Assembly (NCBI RefSeq): GCF_008831285.2
Contig: NC_045141.1
Coordinates: 19,092,848 to 19,156,847, forward strand
Reading direction: 5' to 3'
Source: Nymphaea colorata
Taxonomy: Eukaryota > Streptophyta > Magnoliopsida > Nymphaeales > Nymphaeaceae
DNA length: 64,000 bases
Shown: piece after piece, positions 14,001-26,232 of the stretch
Position numbering within the stretch: position 1 is the first letter of the stretch
Layout of the letters: every line of letters starts with the position of its first letter
The notes under the pieces: model-generated
What the model was told of the DNA's origin: nothing
Seen by the model: only the letters and a program-made list of their open reading frames with translations
Databases searched by the model: none
Made by a program: the position numbers and the translations under genes

Positions 14001-15013
14001 TTTAAGTTTTTAACATAATACCAAACAGAAAACCATGTTTAGCATAATCTTGGAGCTACTTCTATATGAAATCTACTTCCTTCAGATGTATTTTTGCAAG
14101 TTGTGAGAACTTCAATCTAGAAAGACATACCCACAAACTCCACCTGTATTCATATCAAAACCCCCATCAAGCAACTCCCCTTCATCACTATATGTTGGCT
14201 TTGCCATCAAAGAGAGTTGCTGATAAGACAATCCGTAGGCCATTGAAGTTATAACAAGGCCAATCCAATGCTTCCATGTGAATGTTGAATGAAAGATAAG
14301 CAGCCGAATAAGGACATATATTGCCTGCAGAAAAGGTAGATGACGGATAAACTATCTAGTGGAGGCAAAAATATCAGAAATTCATAAAAGTTTAAATAAA
14401 CGTGTGTGTGAATATGTGTATGTGTGTATAGTTTTATGAAAATGGGGTCCCTCCAATAACAGAATAACTATTTTTATTTTATTATAGTAGCAACATAATC
14501 TTTTATATGGAACCCAAAGAAAGATGACAAATATTTTATTAAAATAAGCAGCAAGGAATTTCTAGAAGATCTCCTCCAAACCACCAGTAACCTATCACAA
14601 ATGTAAAAATCAGCAAGTGGGCTCCAGATTAAAGTGGTAGCATCAGGGACCTTAATTGTTGTCCTTGAGAAATGTCTGGGTCTGGCTCATACCTTGTGAA
14701 AGATGTACAACAAATATTTGAAATTCTACATAAGAATGTCACAAAATCTACTTGCTTAAACATTCAACTCAGATAGCATGTCATTGATATTATTATTTTA
14801 AATTTGAAAGAAAACAAGAGAAACTAGAGATTAAAACTACTTTATATTATGTAGTTAACTAAAAAATGATGATAATTTATATAGGAAATAATGAAACCAA
14901 ATTTTTTAGGAAGAATGTCAATGACTGTTAGTGGAGCATAGACAAACAATTCTTGAAGCCTAGGATAAGCATGCAGGCCAACCTATTTGGAAGTGATGAA
15001 TGCCCAAACGAGC

Positions 15014-15090
<77 letters not shown>

Positions 15091-15594
15091 CACACCACAC
15101 ACACACACACAAAACACACCACACACACACACACACAAAGACACACCTATATATGTATATAGTATATATAGTTATACACTATATATATATAATTCCTAGA
15201 TTATGATGTTTGAAAATATAGCATCTTGTACACTGTCCGGCTTCTCAGTTGTCTTGGACATGTATGCACGAACCAACCATACGGATAGATAAAGATTCTA
15301 CATGTCTGAAACTATAGGATTCCAAAATTCAAAAGAAAAATAATGAAAATCCAATATGCACGTTGCATTTTATAAAAGCTTGAATGTCAACAGTATTAGG
15401 TTTGTACTTTGTAAGCTCATAAAATCTGATCTGAACTTTGAAAGATCCGGATTTTCTTTTTAAATATGTAGAACACAATATAAACTAGCAAACGATAACC
15501 AAAATCTTACATTGCAAACCACAATAAGATAGAGTAGGTTCTTCATGTGACGGTGGTTTTCTTCCTTCCGCTTTTTCGCTCCCTGATTGGCCAT
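11076..15594 (-). CDS. TMEM208: TMEM208 / SND2 (ENV10) homologue, ER membrane protein-targeting factor
   Basis: Five exons on the minus strand: 15511-15594, 14131-14324, 12785-12869, 11316-11381 and 11076-11171. They total 525 nt and 174 residues, close to the 173 aa typical of TMEM208. The protein begins MANQGAKKRKEENHRHMKNL, the hallmark N-terminus of plant members. Hydrophobic segments lie at about residues 20-42, 50-68, 101-117 and 122-138; between them is the conserved loop YSDEGELLDGGFDMNTGGVC. The C-terminus is basic and ends LVRTRYR. Splice phases (0, 2, 0, 0) all agree. TMEM208 (human hSnd2, yeast Env10/Snd2) acts in SRP-independent targeting of membrane and secretory proteins to the ER. 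Intron 3 is about 1.4 kb and intron 1 carries a long CT/CA microsatellite. The assignment rests on recognition of the family; I am confident of it. Confidence 0.9.
13508..13549. repeat. 21-bp perfect tandem duplication
   Basis: CAATGTTGTTCAGAAGAAAGA occurs twice in tandem inside intron 2 of the TMEM208 gene. Confidence 0.9.
15017..15137. repeat. Compound (TC)n(AC)n microsatellite
   Basis: About 21 TC dinucleotides (15017-15058) switch to AC dinucleotides that are interrupted twice by the same AAAACACACC block, so the AC part shows higher-order duplication. It lies in intron 1 of TMEM208. The frames across it give Ser-Leu and Thr-His repeats that are artefacts. Confidence 0.95.
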
Positions 15595-16960
15595 TGTAAA
15601 TTGTATAAACCCCAACCGTGATGCACGCCCTAAGCAACAGTCAACCTACGCATAAACCGAAGATTGTTCACATCTAAGACGCATCAAACATGAAACTGAG
15701 TACGATACATATTCTTTCCAAAACAATATTATGTCAATGTGACCACATATTCAAAAGTTAAAACAATAAGTCAGTTTCTGAAATAACAGGTACCAGACAC
15801 AAGGTTGAAGATGCAAAATAACACATATAAGGACTTTAATTCCCTCGTACAGAGAGCATATACACCCTTCGGGCCACAACTATATGCATCATTGTTTGAA
15901 AATACTGTAAGGTAAGTTCAAGGCCAGAATACAATATAAGATATTGATATACAAACTCTAAAAAGACTTATAGTCTTGTTAACAAGACCAACCAGCATCG
16001 AGAAAAACACCAACAGCATAAGATTTCATCAAGCATTAGCACTAGTCAACTTGCCTTGGAACCTCCAGTAAGATTAATAGAGGCGCCATAACAATAACAA
16101 AGTAATTTTGAAGACAAAAGGACGGCTAAAGTTAGATAAAATAATCAATGATTCGCCACAAGCACACATATATCTTCCAAGTTCATACCAGAATCAAATA
16201 TCATGACACCAAGAAGCAACTAACCTTCAACATCTACTTCTCATGTATTGCCCACACTGTTCAACAAGACATCTTAAATATGCAATGTCTCTTAAAAATA
16301 ATTGACTACGGTAGATACACGTCAAAACAATCCAAGTGACAAATGAATCGATCGATACAACACATGCACAATGTCATTCATATATTTCGGCTTCTTCGTA
16401 CAAACACTGCAAGAAGAAAAAATTCTACGATTTTCTCCTCACTCTCTTTACTCTCGACCGCAAAAAATGAAGAAGGGTATGGAAAAGGGTTACACACTCC
16501 CTTTTTCGCAATCAAACAGAGAGAGAGAGAGAGGGAGATTGACGGTAAAAAGGAGGGGAACAGCAGAGCCCTTCCAAAAGAAAAGATAAAATGGAAGGGC
16601 GCAGCTTCTCCTTCTGCCTTATCCAGTGCAGGACAAGAAGCGAAGAGAAAAGGGGGGCGCACCACTTCCCCGACGATGATCGGTGACAGAAAAAAGGGAG
16701 AGAAAAAATGACAAGAGAAAGAAATAAAGAAGAAAAAGCAAAATGAGAAAGAGGAAGAGGGGTGGCGGCGAGACCACCTCCGGCTGAAGCTGCCGCCGCC
16801 GGTTGGCGAGAAAAGACAGAGAGAGAGGGAGAACGAAGGAGAGGATGGATCGAGAGTGGTGGAAGGGCGAATCGATCTCCCCGCTGCCTCTTTGCTCTTC
16901 TATCCCCCATCATTTGTACGAAATGCCCAAATCAGGCTTGCCAGCTTCTTCCATGCTGGT
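15595..16960 (-). promoter_or_regulatory. Probable leader/promoter region of the TMEM208 gene
   Basis: Upstream of the TMEM208 start the sequence reads GGGTTTATACAATTTACA then ATG. A possible acceptor (TTGCTTAG) lies about 35 bases further up, so a 5' UTR intron is plausible. The block 16430-16930 is unlike its surroundings: on the minus strand it is TC-rich with a GCCGCC cluster near 16760-16800, as expected for a plant leader exon and core promoter. It has no convincing protein frame. A clear partial copy lies at 34857-35480 and a shorter one near 25521-25950, showing that this block was included in the GT90 duplication. Confidence 0.5.
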
Positions 16961-18091
16961 AGGCTTTTAGTCCCTCGGACCTCGACCTCAACGTTAGTTT
17001 TTTCCAGATTCTTTTATGCCGTCCGGCACATATATTTTCCCAGCATGACGCTGGTACATGGCTCAGATTGGTTATCGTTGATGTATAAATTTTTACCATA
17101 CCACAGCCACAGGTAATTCCTTTGAAAATTCTTGAGATATTTAAAATATAAAATGTGAGTGGACATTGTAGTAGGTCCCCACATATATAAGCGAGCAAGA
17201 CTTTTGAAAAGGGCTTCATACCAACTTGAGCCCAATTTTATTGAGCCTTAGGCCAACTTCATGCAGTCACACTCTTTTCTCTCATACCAAGAAATTTTTT
17301 AAACAATTACCAAAACGTCCCCCGTTTCCTTTAGGTAGGTAGAAAAACGAAAACTGAAATTCCTTGTTCAATATCACGTGCTGCTCTCATACCAAGAAGT
17401 CAAGAAAACAAGTTTTCACACCTTCTAACTAATGATTTAATCAGATATATTTGATTCATTTACATGGTCGTCATTACAACAAAAACTAGTGACCCATCTG
17501 GGGCATTGAGTTCATAGGGACTGCACTGCCTCAAATCTTTTGTGTATAATCTGATGATCTTCACTTTTTGAAAATCTGTCAAACATAAAGATAAAGATCC
17601 TCCCAACCTCTCCTTCTTTATTCATCCGTGAACATTTATACCAGGCAATATACATATACATATGGTGGCGAAATGGGTATATACTTGCCAGCTAGGTTAT
17701 ATGTTTGTCATATTGGTGCACGATACCACGCAAAAAAAAAAAAAGTTTTCGTAAAAATATAAATAAAACTCAAAAAACAGAAAAATAACTAGACAAAAAC
17801 ATTTTTAAAAAAATTACCAAAATGCCTTCTGTGGACACAACTCAATTATATACTTGTGAATCTCCAAGATCTTCCCTCAAGACACACTTTGTTTAATAAA
17901 CAACGAATGTCATATAAACAGTCACATCAGATTGATGGCTTAAGTTCTTTTTCTTCTTTCTATCTTTCCTTTTTTCTCTCTCTCTTCTCTCTTTTGAGGG
18001 AGGAGATATTCGTGAAGGGCACGATATTTCCTTTAAGAAAATTTGTGTCAAGGGCAGTCGAGGAGTTGGGTGCAGGCCTAGCAGCATCGTG
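16961..18091. other. Spacer and upstream region of GT90 gene A
   Basis: AT-rich DNA with short stretches that recur upstream of gene B (for example 17640-17940 compared with 26866-26970) and before gene C. The last 40 bases before the ATG (TTGGGTGCAGGCCTAGCA and neighbours) are shared by A, B and C and mark the conserved 5' leader. No separate gene is visible. Confidence 0.55.
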
Positions 18092-21000
18092 ATGGGATTG
18101 AAGATTCCTTCACCGGTGTCAATCGCCATCTCCTTCTTCCTGCTTCTTGGTGTCCTCTTCGCCGGCTTTCAGTGGCTCGACCAGGTAACCAATCTCCCGC
18201 CCTCTCATTCATTTATCTTCTGTAAAGCTTCACATATATGCTGGTAGCCACCGTCCTCGCTTTCCTTGTTTCCGCATGATGGGTCAGCCATCGATACACC
18301 ATCCTGCTTCTGATTCATCTCTTCTATCTCTCTCTCTCTCGATCTGTTCTGATCTCTTTAGATTAGGATCAATCTCTTACTGATTTTTCTCGTTAAGATT
18401 TCATATTGCATCTCTTTTCATAGCTAGACGCCAGTATTCAATATTGTTATTCCACCACTTTATTTCCAAGAGGATACAAATACATATAGCCGCTTAGAAA
18501 CCTCCACTCCACCTGTAATTAAGATCAATCATCCCACTGTTTTCCTTCCTTTTTTCCTTGCTGTGGACGTATACAGAAGAAAGCCAAGAAAAATGAAGCC
18601 CGCTAGGTTGATTTTCTATGAAACCACCAAATGATCGACGACTACCCACAAGTGTTGACCGGTGGCTAAGTCAGAAATTTTGATATATAACACAGCAAAT
18701 ATTTAGAGATATTAGTTTGAATATAAAGTAACGATGAGCAGCTGGTGTGGGCAACCATCTGTGGCTCCACCTCTGTTGTTGACTCTAGGCGCTCATATCA
18801 ACGGCATTTGGATTTGGATTTGGACTAGCTAATTCCGTTCTTATCCTTTGAGCATCTTATCTTTTCTATTGGAATGATCAAAACCACAACAATGACTTAC
18901 CTCCAGTAAGGAAAGAACTTATATTCATATTATTTTCTTCGAAATCACCAATCCATAGGGGGAAGATATGCATGGATCGCTTTCATTTCGCTGGAACAGA
19001 TTCTTTACTTTCCTTATCTGTTTACGATTACCAATTATGAAGAAGAGAATAGAGTTCCATCTCCGGGGACAAGACAACGCCATGTGAGGCATTCTTCCTT
19101 TCCCTCTCCCTCTTCGTTCATGGGCAGGATTGTGTTTTTGCTTGTATTTGACGGTTATATTAGTTCACTTTAACAGAGAATCTGTATGAACATAACTTAT
19201 ACATCTGTCCTGGATAAATAGAACTAAAGGAGGAAGACTTGGGAAACTCGAAACGTGATGGATGGATTTGAGGAAAGCTGAGAAAACTATGGAACATCTC
19301 TAAAAATAAAGTAGGAAGAGATTTCAATATTTTCATATTTATTCATTTAAATAAGTCCGAACACGGGGAAAATAAGTCACTAACCATAGTTAACGTACAA
19401 TTTTTTATAAAGTTGATGTCGTCGTTAGAATAGATTTGTCAATTTAAAGTACAATTTTTGGTAAAGTTGATATCGTCATTAGAATAGATTTGTCAATTAA
19501 GACAAGCCATAGGAAGGAACCAATCAAAGTCTTTCTAAATCCCGAAGTTTTATTGGTGGGGGCAGCCCATTTCTGCAGGCAAGTGGTACTTCTTTCGAAA
19601 CCCATTTGGCCTGACCCATTCAAGCGACGATTTGCCAGCACGCCCAGCAGCGGAGGACTGTCCGGGCGTTTGTGCCAACACGACTACTGCACCGGAGGTC
19701 CGGCCATTTCCCTCCGGTCCCTCCTGCCCGGACTACTTGAGGTGGATCCATGAGGACCTCCGGCCCTGGAACCGGAGCGGTATCACCCGAGAGATGTTGG
19801 AGGCCGGAAAGAAGCTCGCCAACTTCCGGCTGGCCATAGTCGGAGGAAAGGCGTACGTGGAGACGTACCGGAAATCGTTCCAGACGAGGGACTTGTTCAC
19901 CATCTGGGGCATCCTTCAGCTCCTCAGTTGGTACCCTGGCCGCATTCCAGATCTTGATCTCATGTTCAACGGCGGGGATGTCCCAAGGGTCCTGGCCAAG
20001 CACTACCGGCCAAATAAAGGGCTCATGCCACCCCCCGTGTTTCACTACTGTGCTGATGACGCTTCACATGACATCGTCTTCCCCGATTGGTCCTTTTGGG
20101 GCTGGTAATTTGTGTGTGCATGTGTCTTTTGGTGAGTAGAAGTTCTTTTATGTATATATATATATATACATTGTGTATCAGGGCAGAGGTGAACATAAAA
20201 CCATGGGAGCGGCTGGTGAAGGAGCTGAGAGCAGGCAACGGAAGGAGGAAATGGAAGGATCGGGAGAGAAGTGCTTATTGGAGGGGGAACCCATACGTGT
20301 CTGGAACCCGGGAGGACCTTCTCAAGTGTAACCTTTCTGAGTCCCATGACTGGAACGCGCGACTTTATATCCAGGTACAATCTCCATACAGTATTCATCC
20401 CGTACCTCCATTATTGAGCTTGGGAGGAAGAAACCGATCGATCACCCTACATACATATGATCGTATTTTGCTTTATCTTATCTTAAATGGTACATGCTTT
20501 AATTATTTATGTCCAGTTAATTATTTCTACAAGCCCAAAAAAAAGAAGAAAAAGCACGATATGCCATTGGCTTGACTAGCACAACTGTCTTGGTTGATCA
20601 AATGAGTTGGAAATGAGGAGGATGAGGAAAAGGGGGTTTAAATAAAGGCCTGGCTAGAGTTGCAAATTTAAGAATTTGTCCCAAAAAGAATCTGACGTTG
20701 CTGCAAATTGCGATTTTTCATTAACAGCATTAGACCAACTATGCAACCATAAACCTTGATTCTATTAAATGTAAGACATTATGTTGAAGATAAGGCCGGG
20801 TGGGCGAACAGCTAGCGTCTCCATGTTACTGTGCAAAGAAGTCACTATCCCAACCACTAAGGATAGTGAGTTAAGAATTTCATAATTAATAGCATTCAAC
20901 AAAGGTGATTGTAATTAATATGCCGGTGGAGTTATATATATATATATATCAAAACAATTCTTTCATTCCCAAAAATAAACTGTAAATAATGCGCTAAGAC

Positions 21001-22927
21001 TGTAAATAATGCGCGCGCACGCACACACACACACGTATATATATATAGTTAGTTAGTTAGTTAGGTAGGTAGTTAGTTATTCAGTTGGTTTTGCAGAAAC
21101 GATTATAAACTAATTTTCGTAAATTTCATGCACACACTGCATGTAATCGCTAAATAATTGTCCTATGCTCATGCAAATTAGTATAGATTTTTGAATATAC
21201 AATCAGTTGAATTAATCCAATGGTGTGGATATCTTCGTTCTTATCAGAAGCCCATCCAAACCTTTTTGTTTTTGTCATCAAACAGTTGGTTTTAATATTA
21301 CCCCACAAATTTTGACGCATTTTTGTCCAATGATTGAAATGTTAATCAGTGTTGGATTTGAGTAGACTTGTGTTGACATCCCTATGAAACCCGGGTCACT
21401 GTTGTAAGGCCAAATATTCAAAATTTGTTAACTATATACTTAGTTTCTTATGGGGGAAAAAAAAAATCAAAATTATGTTACTCCGCCCGTGCTCATGACA
21501 TTGTATTGCAGAATTGGGACGAAGAAACTCGAAGAGGATTCAAGCAATCAAACCTAGCAGATCAATGCACTCACAGGTCGGACTCTGCTTCGTCTCCGTA
21601 AGTCTATCGGTCGAACATCTGTTCTCCAGCTGATGGAGTTGTTTCAAACACTGTGGTCAGATATAAGATTTACGTGGAAGGGGCTGCATGGTCGGTGAGC
21701 AGAAAGTATATATTGGCATGCGACTCCCCAACTCTGTCGGTGAAGGATCGATACTACGACTTCTTCTCCAGGTCCCTCCTGCCGGGCCAACACTTTTGGC
21801 CCATAAGCGCCGATAACAAATGCCCCTCCATCAAGTTTGCGGTTGATTGGGGGAACAGCCATCCACAGAAGGTAAACACTCATGAGACTTCTGTTTCGGC
21901 TGAAGCATGATCTCCATGTACCGGCAAAGCATATTGGCCTTCAAATTTACAAGGAACATGATCATAGGGGTTGTCCGGCAGCATTGACACTCTGTGAGAG
22001 ATTTATAAAACTGTCCCAAAGAATAGGCTAGATTAATAATGTCTCTTAAATCTGCATGTTCAATGAGTTTACCCCAAAATTAAAATAGATTAATTAAATA
22101 CTAAAACAAGTGCGCCATGAATCTACCTCATTTTTTCAAACAAATTCATAAAACCCTCACATGTTGCCAAAGAGCCCCTTAAGATAACATGTTTTTATGT
22201 AAGTTCTTTTTTGATATTTTAGAATATTGCTTATAATTATTGACGAGTGCATCAACATTTTATGGTGCATGGTTGATAGGTTTTTGCTCAATTACTTTGC
22301 CTTAAAATTTACATTTATGCAATAAATGCTTCGAACGAAAGAGCATGCCGTAGCCATTCTCTTCCAGCTTCGTATCGTATCAGATGGAATTTTTAAATTT
22401 CTTAGTTTGGGAATTGCGGGCCACATATGATTGTTAAATGTGCAGAAAATGGTAGCTCTGCTGCAAAAATTATAATGAAGTCCTCATGAGTTGCTCCGTT
22501 AGTTCTTTATAGTATAATCAGACCATGAACTGTACTTGGTTAAGCACTTTTGAATTGCACCATGCAGGCTCAAGAGATTGGGAAGGCAGGAAGCAGCTTC
22601 ATTCTGAATGATCTGCGGATGGAGAATGTATATGACTACATGTTTCACGCTCTAACTGAATATGCAAAGCTGTTGAGGTACAAGCCCACCATACCCTCGG
22701 CGGCAAAGCCCGTCTGTTCGGAATCCATGGCTTCCACTGAGAGCGGGCGGGTGAAGGAGTTCATGATAGAATCGAAGGTAGAAGGACCACGAAACGCAGG
22801 GCCTTGTGCTCTTCCTCCTCCCGATCCCGCTGCAATCGAGTCGCTGATGAGAAGGAAGAAGGAATCCGTGAAACAAGTACAACGATGGGAGCGAGAAGCT
22901 AGGGACAGACGGAACAAAGGAACATAG
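18092..22927 (+). CDS. GT90 (CAP10/Rumi-like) glycosyltransferase, array copy A
   Basis: Exons: 18092-18184, 19566-20104, 20182-20374, 21512-21576, 21661-21871 and 22568-22927; 1461 nt, 486 residues, no stops and consistent phases. Residues 9-28 (VSIAISFFLLLGVLFAGFQW) form a signal anchor, so a type II Golgi/ER membrane protein is expected. The CAP10 domain follows, with landmarks CPDYLRWIHEDLRPW, TYRKSFQTRDLFTIWGILQL, IPDLDLMFN, FPDWSFWGW, AYWRGNP, QCTHRYKIYVEG, ILACDSPTL and KFAVDWGN. GT90 enzymes such as POGLUT1/Rumi transfer sugars to proteins or glycans; plant substrates are largely unknown. Exon 2 starts at 19566 rather than at the AG 14 bases downstream, because only this keeps phase 0 and matches copy D. 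Oddity: the Cys of the MFNCGD motif seen in B and C is Gly here (MFNGGD). Confidence 0.93.
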
Positions 22928-23306
22928 CACTTGTGCTGTTTGATTGTACCAACTTGGGCCCCTAATTTAACAAAGCTGGTTATGTACTTGTGCATGCACT
23001 CGGGTTTATATTAACTAAAATGCCTTCATTAAAGTGAAAAAAGAAAGACTTTTGAAACGATAAAATGAGAATTATGAAAATATTAAAAGACTAAAATGTA
23101 TATAGATTTCAAAAAATAATTTAAAAATGGAACTTGCTTATTCTTTTTTTATGTTGATGCAGGTGTGCACACAACTCAATCTCCTAATTAAAGGCCCATA
23201 TAATAGGATAAGTAGAGAAGAAATCAAAATTAATGAAGAAACGCAGAGAGGGTTTTATTTGGCTTGGCAATTTAGTTAATAAAGTTTGGCAGCAATTGCC
23301 TCCTGA

Positions 23307-23395
<89 letters not shown>

Positions 23396-24768
23396 CCTTA
23401 TCCTGTATATAAGACTGGAATGCTTATCGATTGAAAACCGAATGTAGGAGCTGTATAAATAACCTATATGCATCTATTCAAATGCTACACAAATTGGTAA
23501 ATAGGCGGTTTCATGTTAAGAAAAAGAATTATTAATTTCTTTTCTTTTTGCGGAGCCAAGTGTTTATAACTTCACTGGTTTGGAAGCAGGTTTTAAATTT
23601 CATTTGTGAATTGGGTAAGTGGGAGGCTAATCTCATTACATGAATGAAAGTCGAAGCCTCTTCCATTTTTCTCAAGGTTCAAAACTGTGAGGGTGACAAT
23701 ATCTCATTGTACTTCAACTTGTATATGGCTGTGTCTTTTTTTTTTGCAGCACAAAAAGTTGATATGATAAAAATTCTAAACAGAAACTGGCAGCCTACCC
23801 TCTCCTAAATAACTTTGGTGCACAAAATATTTCGCTAGATAAGCGAACTTGTTAAACAACTCCAAGTTGGTGGATCTAGGACTTAATTATTTCATATACG
23901 CGGTGTATATATGCTTCTTTTGGGACTTTCCTAATGATCAACAAATCGCATCTGGTGCTTATACATAAAGCAACAACGGAGACATGCATGGGAAACGTTC
24001 ATGGTAATGTTTAAACGACATTTACTTCTAACGACGGAGGAAAAAGGGAAAAAGATCAGCTATTTTAAGTCTACATCTATACTAATATCATGGTGGTGAA
24101 GTCAAATATTAAGTCGCCCCGTGAGTTCATTCTCAATAACCTATAATTTCTCCTTGTGAACGACTTAATTTTCGCATGACATACAGTGAAATAATGAATG
24201 ACGACGTTGCACCATGCAGACACTTGAAATATTATTGAATTTAACTTTGGAGGTTGTTATTGGTACCGCATCTAGGCATCCTTGAGCAAGGGAAAACCAA
24301 TTCAGTTCACCTTTTCTATAATCTTCCCTTTATTGACATTAATTTGCTGAAGCATGAATCGGTTTAGAACATGCTACAGTGCCTTGAGTGAGGTGCCGCC
24401 CACAGTAGATGCATTACGGGCCACACATGCCAAAAGAGCACGGCTGATTAATTAATTTATCATTGGCAGAGAACGATATTGAAGTTTCTTGTCTCCATTA
24501 TGATCTCTCAGCTACGTAGCGGCAAATCGAAGTTTGGGTAAATTATGTTATTGAAGCCCTTGTATCTCGTGTAGATTAGTATGACAGTTTAAATCTGCAG
24601 CTGACTGAATCTAAGCTTAGAAATAAATCAAGGAGACGCTGATTTCGATAGAGTATTCACCATTTTTTTTTCTTTATGACTTCCTTTATATTTCTTTTCC
24701 TTTGTTTAACCATCAACCCACTCTAAGATTTGTTAGATACTAAAGGGGCAGAAGAGATGTGAAAAGCT

Positions 24769-24818
<50 letters not shown>

Positions 24819-25520
24819 AGAGAGAGAGAGAGCAATTAAAGCAATTAATAGCGTAAAGTTACATTTGAATGAATAAATCATCAACTGAGTTAATTCAAAG
24901 ATGAGACTTTAAGGATCATCAATATGTAAGTTAATCCAAAGATGACACCAATTTAGTTAGTCCAAATTAGGCCTTTATATATACATCAAAAGAGAGGGAG
25001 AAAGTGAAATCTTTCAAATCATGTCACTGGTCAACCAAACTACCTAGGTCTAGGTGTTCCGTCGACAAATTTTACATTGATGCCACATGTAGGCAGTTCC
25101 CCACACAGTGTCACAAAATCTATTTATTTGGTTGCCCCCAACTACTTTGCCTATTTATATATGCACGTCCCTCAACTATTTAGTTGTTCTGGTTTGATGC
25201 CCCTTGATCATTTTTAAGGGGTTTAAATTTTTTTGCCCTTTGAAATTTCTGGCTTTTCCCAAGGATAAAGCGATGAAACTATCTTCCTTGCTAAAAAACT
25301 AGTTGTGGCAAAACATGGTTTTCATGAAGGGCTTGAAAAACTTGCCTTTCCCCGAGTTTTCCAGGAAAGACTAATTTTTGCCTCTAAACCAAGTTTTTCT
25401 CGTTTGTCATCTAAACAAAGTTTACAAAACTGAGTTTTTAATCAAGTTTCTAAGAGACTGAGTTTTCACAAAACCAAGTTTTTTGAGGGCCTTCATGATT
25501 TGAAACGTACACTGTTCAAA
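22928..25520. other. Spacer between GT90 genes A and B
   Basis: Non-coding DNA closely similar to the spacer after B: 23890-24650 matches 32230-33050, almost base for base near 23940-24130. Around 24660 the sequence jumps to what corresponds to 34455 in the B-C spacer, so about 1.4 kb present there is absent here. An AT/GA microsatellite at 24771-24832 has its counterpart at 34566-34612. No gene is visible. Confidence 0.65.
23310..23393. repeat. (TA)n microsatellite, 84 bp uninterrupted
   Basis: A pure alternating TA tract about 380 bp beyond the stop codon of GT90 gene A. Its length is likely to vary between individuals, and such tracts are prone to assembly error. Confidence 0.95.
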
Positions 25521-25950
25521 AAGATACCTTAAATTGCAATATCTCTTAAAAATAATTGACCACAGTCGATACACGCAGGGGCGGAGGGAGGGGGGCCGCC
25601 TAGGCCGTGGCCCCACCCAAGCTAACTAAAAAAAAGAAATTACATTAAAATTTTTGAAAATCCTTAGTTGTTTAATGTATTTTTTGAATTCTCATTTAGT
25701 TTGGTTCGGTCGAACGACTGTTTGGTTCGATCGAACGACTGTTTGGTCCGTTCTCAAAAAAAATCTTGGCTTTGCCCCTGAATATACGTCAAAATAATCC
25801 AAGTGACAGATAGAATTTATCTGTACGTAAGGGACACGCACAAACAAGGTCATTCACATGTATGTCGGCTTCTTCATACAAACTCTGCAAGAAGAAATAG
25901 TTCAACGATTTTCTCCTCAGTCTCAACCTTTTGTGTGTTGTTGGTAGCTC
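25521..25950. other. Relic of the TMEM208 leader block in the A-B spacer
   Basis: 25521-25567 and 25789-25920 match 16270-16445 and 34840-34985 (shared strings include CTTAAAAATAATTGACCACAG and CGGCTTCTTC). The match ends abruptly near 25920, before the GC-rich part of the leader, so only the distal end of the block is retained here. It is split by a hAT-type MITE. Confidence 0.65.
25576..25780. mobile_element. hAT-like MITE, 205 bp
   Basis: The element begins CAGGGGCGGAG and ends TTTGCCCCTG, short inverted termini typical of hAT-type MITEs in plants. It is flanked by GATACACG (25568-25575) and AATATACG (25781-25788), an 8-bp target duplication with two mismatches. The paralogous sequence near GT90-A has the uninterrupted site (GATACACGTCAAAACAATCC near 16314), which shows both insertion and borders. 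It carries a tandem motif TTTGGTTCGGTCGAACGACTG near 25699-25755 and has no coding capacity. Confidence 0.8.
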
Positions 25951-26232
25951 TTGTCGTGTTGGTGGCTTGACCCACCTAGGAGTTCTACCTTTCACTTGTT
26001 AGACATGAAACTAAGTCGACTTTGCCAACGCTAGTTGAGTTTTTCCAACGACTCGTTTAGGTCCGCAACTTTTTCTTTTCTCATTTCAAAATTTTATTTA
26101 AATCTTAATCAATACGTATCCTTCCGTTATATGCAATAAATATGTATAGATATTTATCATGGTATATACAAAAAATAGATTTTTTTTTTTTATTGCATGC
26201 GTTATCGTGCAAATGAAATGCTCATATGCTAA

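Noticed and set aside
14953-15206. Ser-Leu and Thr-His repeat proteins
   Set aside because: These are translations of a CT/CA microsatellite inside a TMEM208 intron.
16343-16913. Possible protein genes on either strand of the GC/GA-rich block
   Set aside because: The frames are low-complexity (Ser/Leu/Lys/Arg) and the homologous block at 34857-35480 does not preserve them; a leader/promoter fits better.
19579-19600. Alternative acceptor for GT90-A exon 2 at the AG 14 bases downstream (and its equivalents in B and C)
   Set aside because: It would enter exon 2 in the wrong phase after exon 1. The upstream AG gives phase 0 and aligns with the PISAGKW/SISASNW start seen across the copies.
19620-20045. 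Long minus-strand open frames opposite GT90 exon 2 in A, B, C and D
   Set aside because: They are antisense shadows of the conserved GC-rich exon; the sense strand carries the CAP10 motifs and the splice sites.
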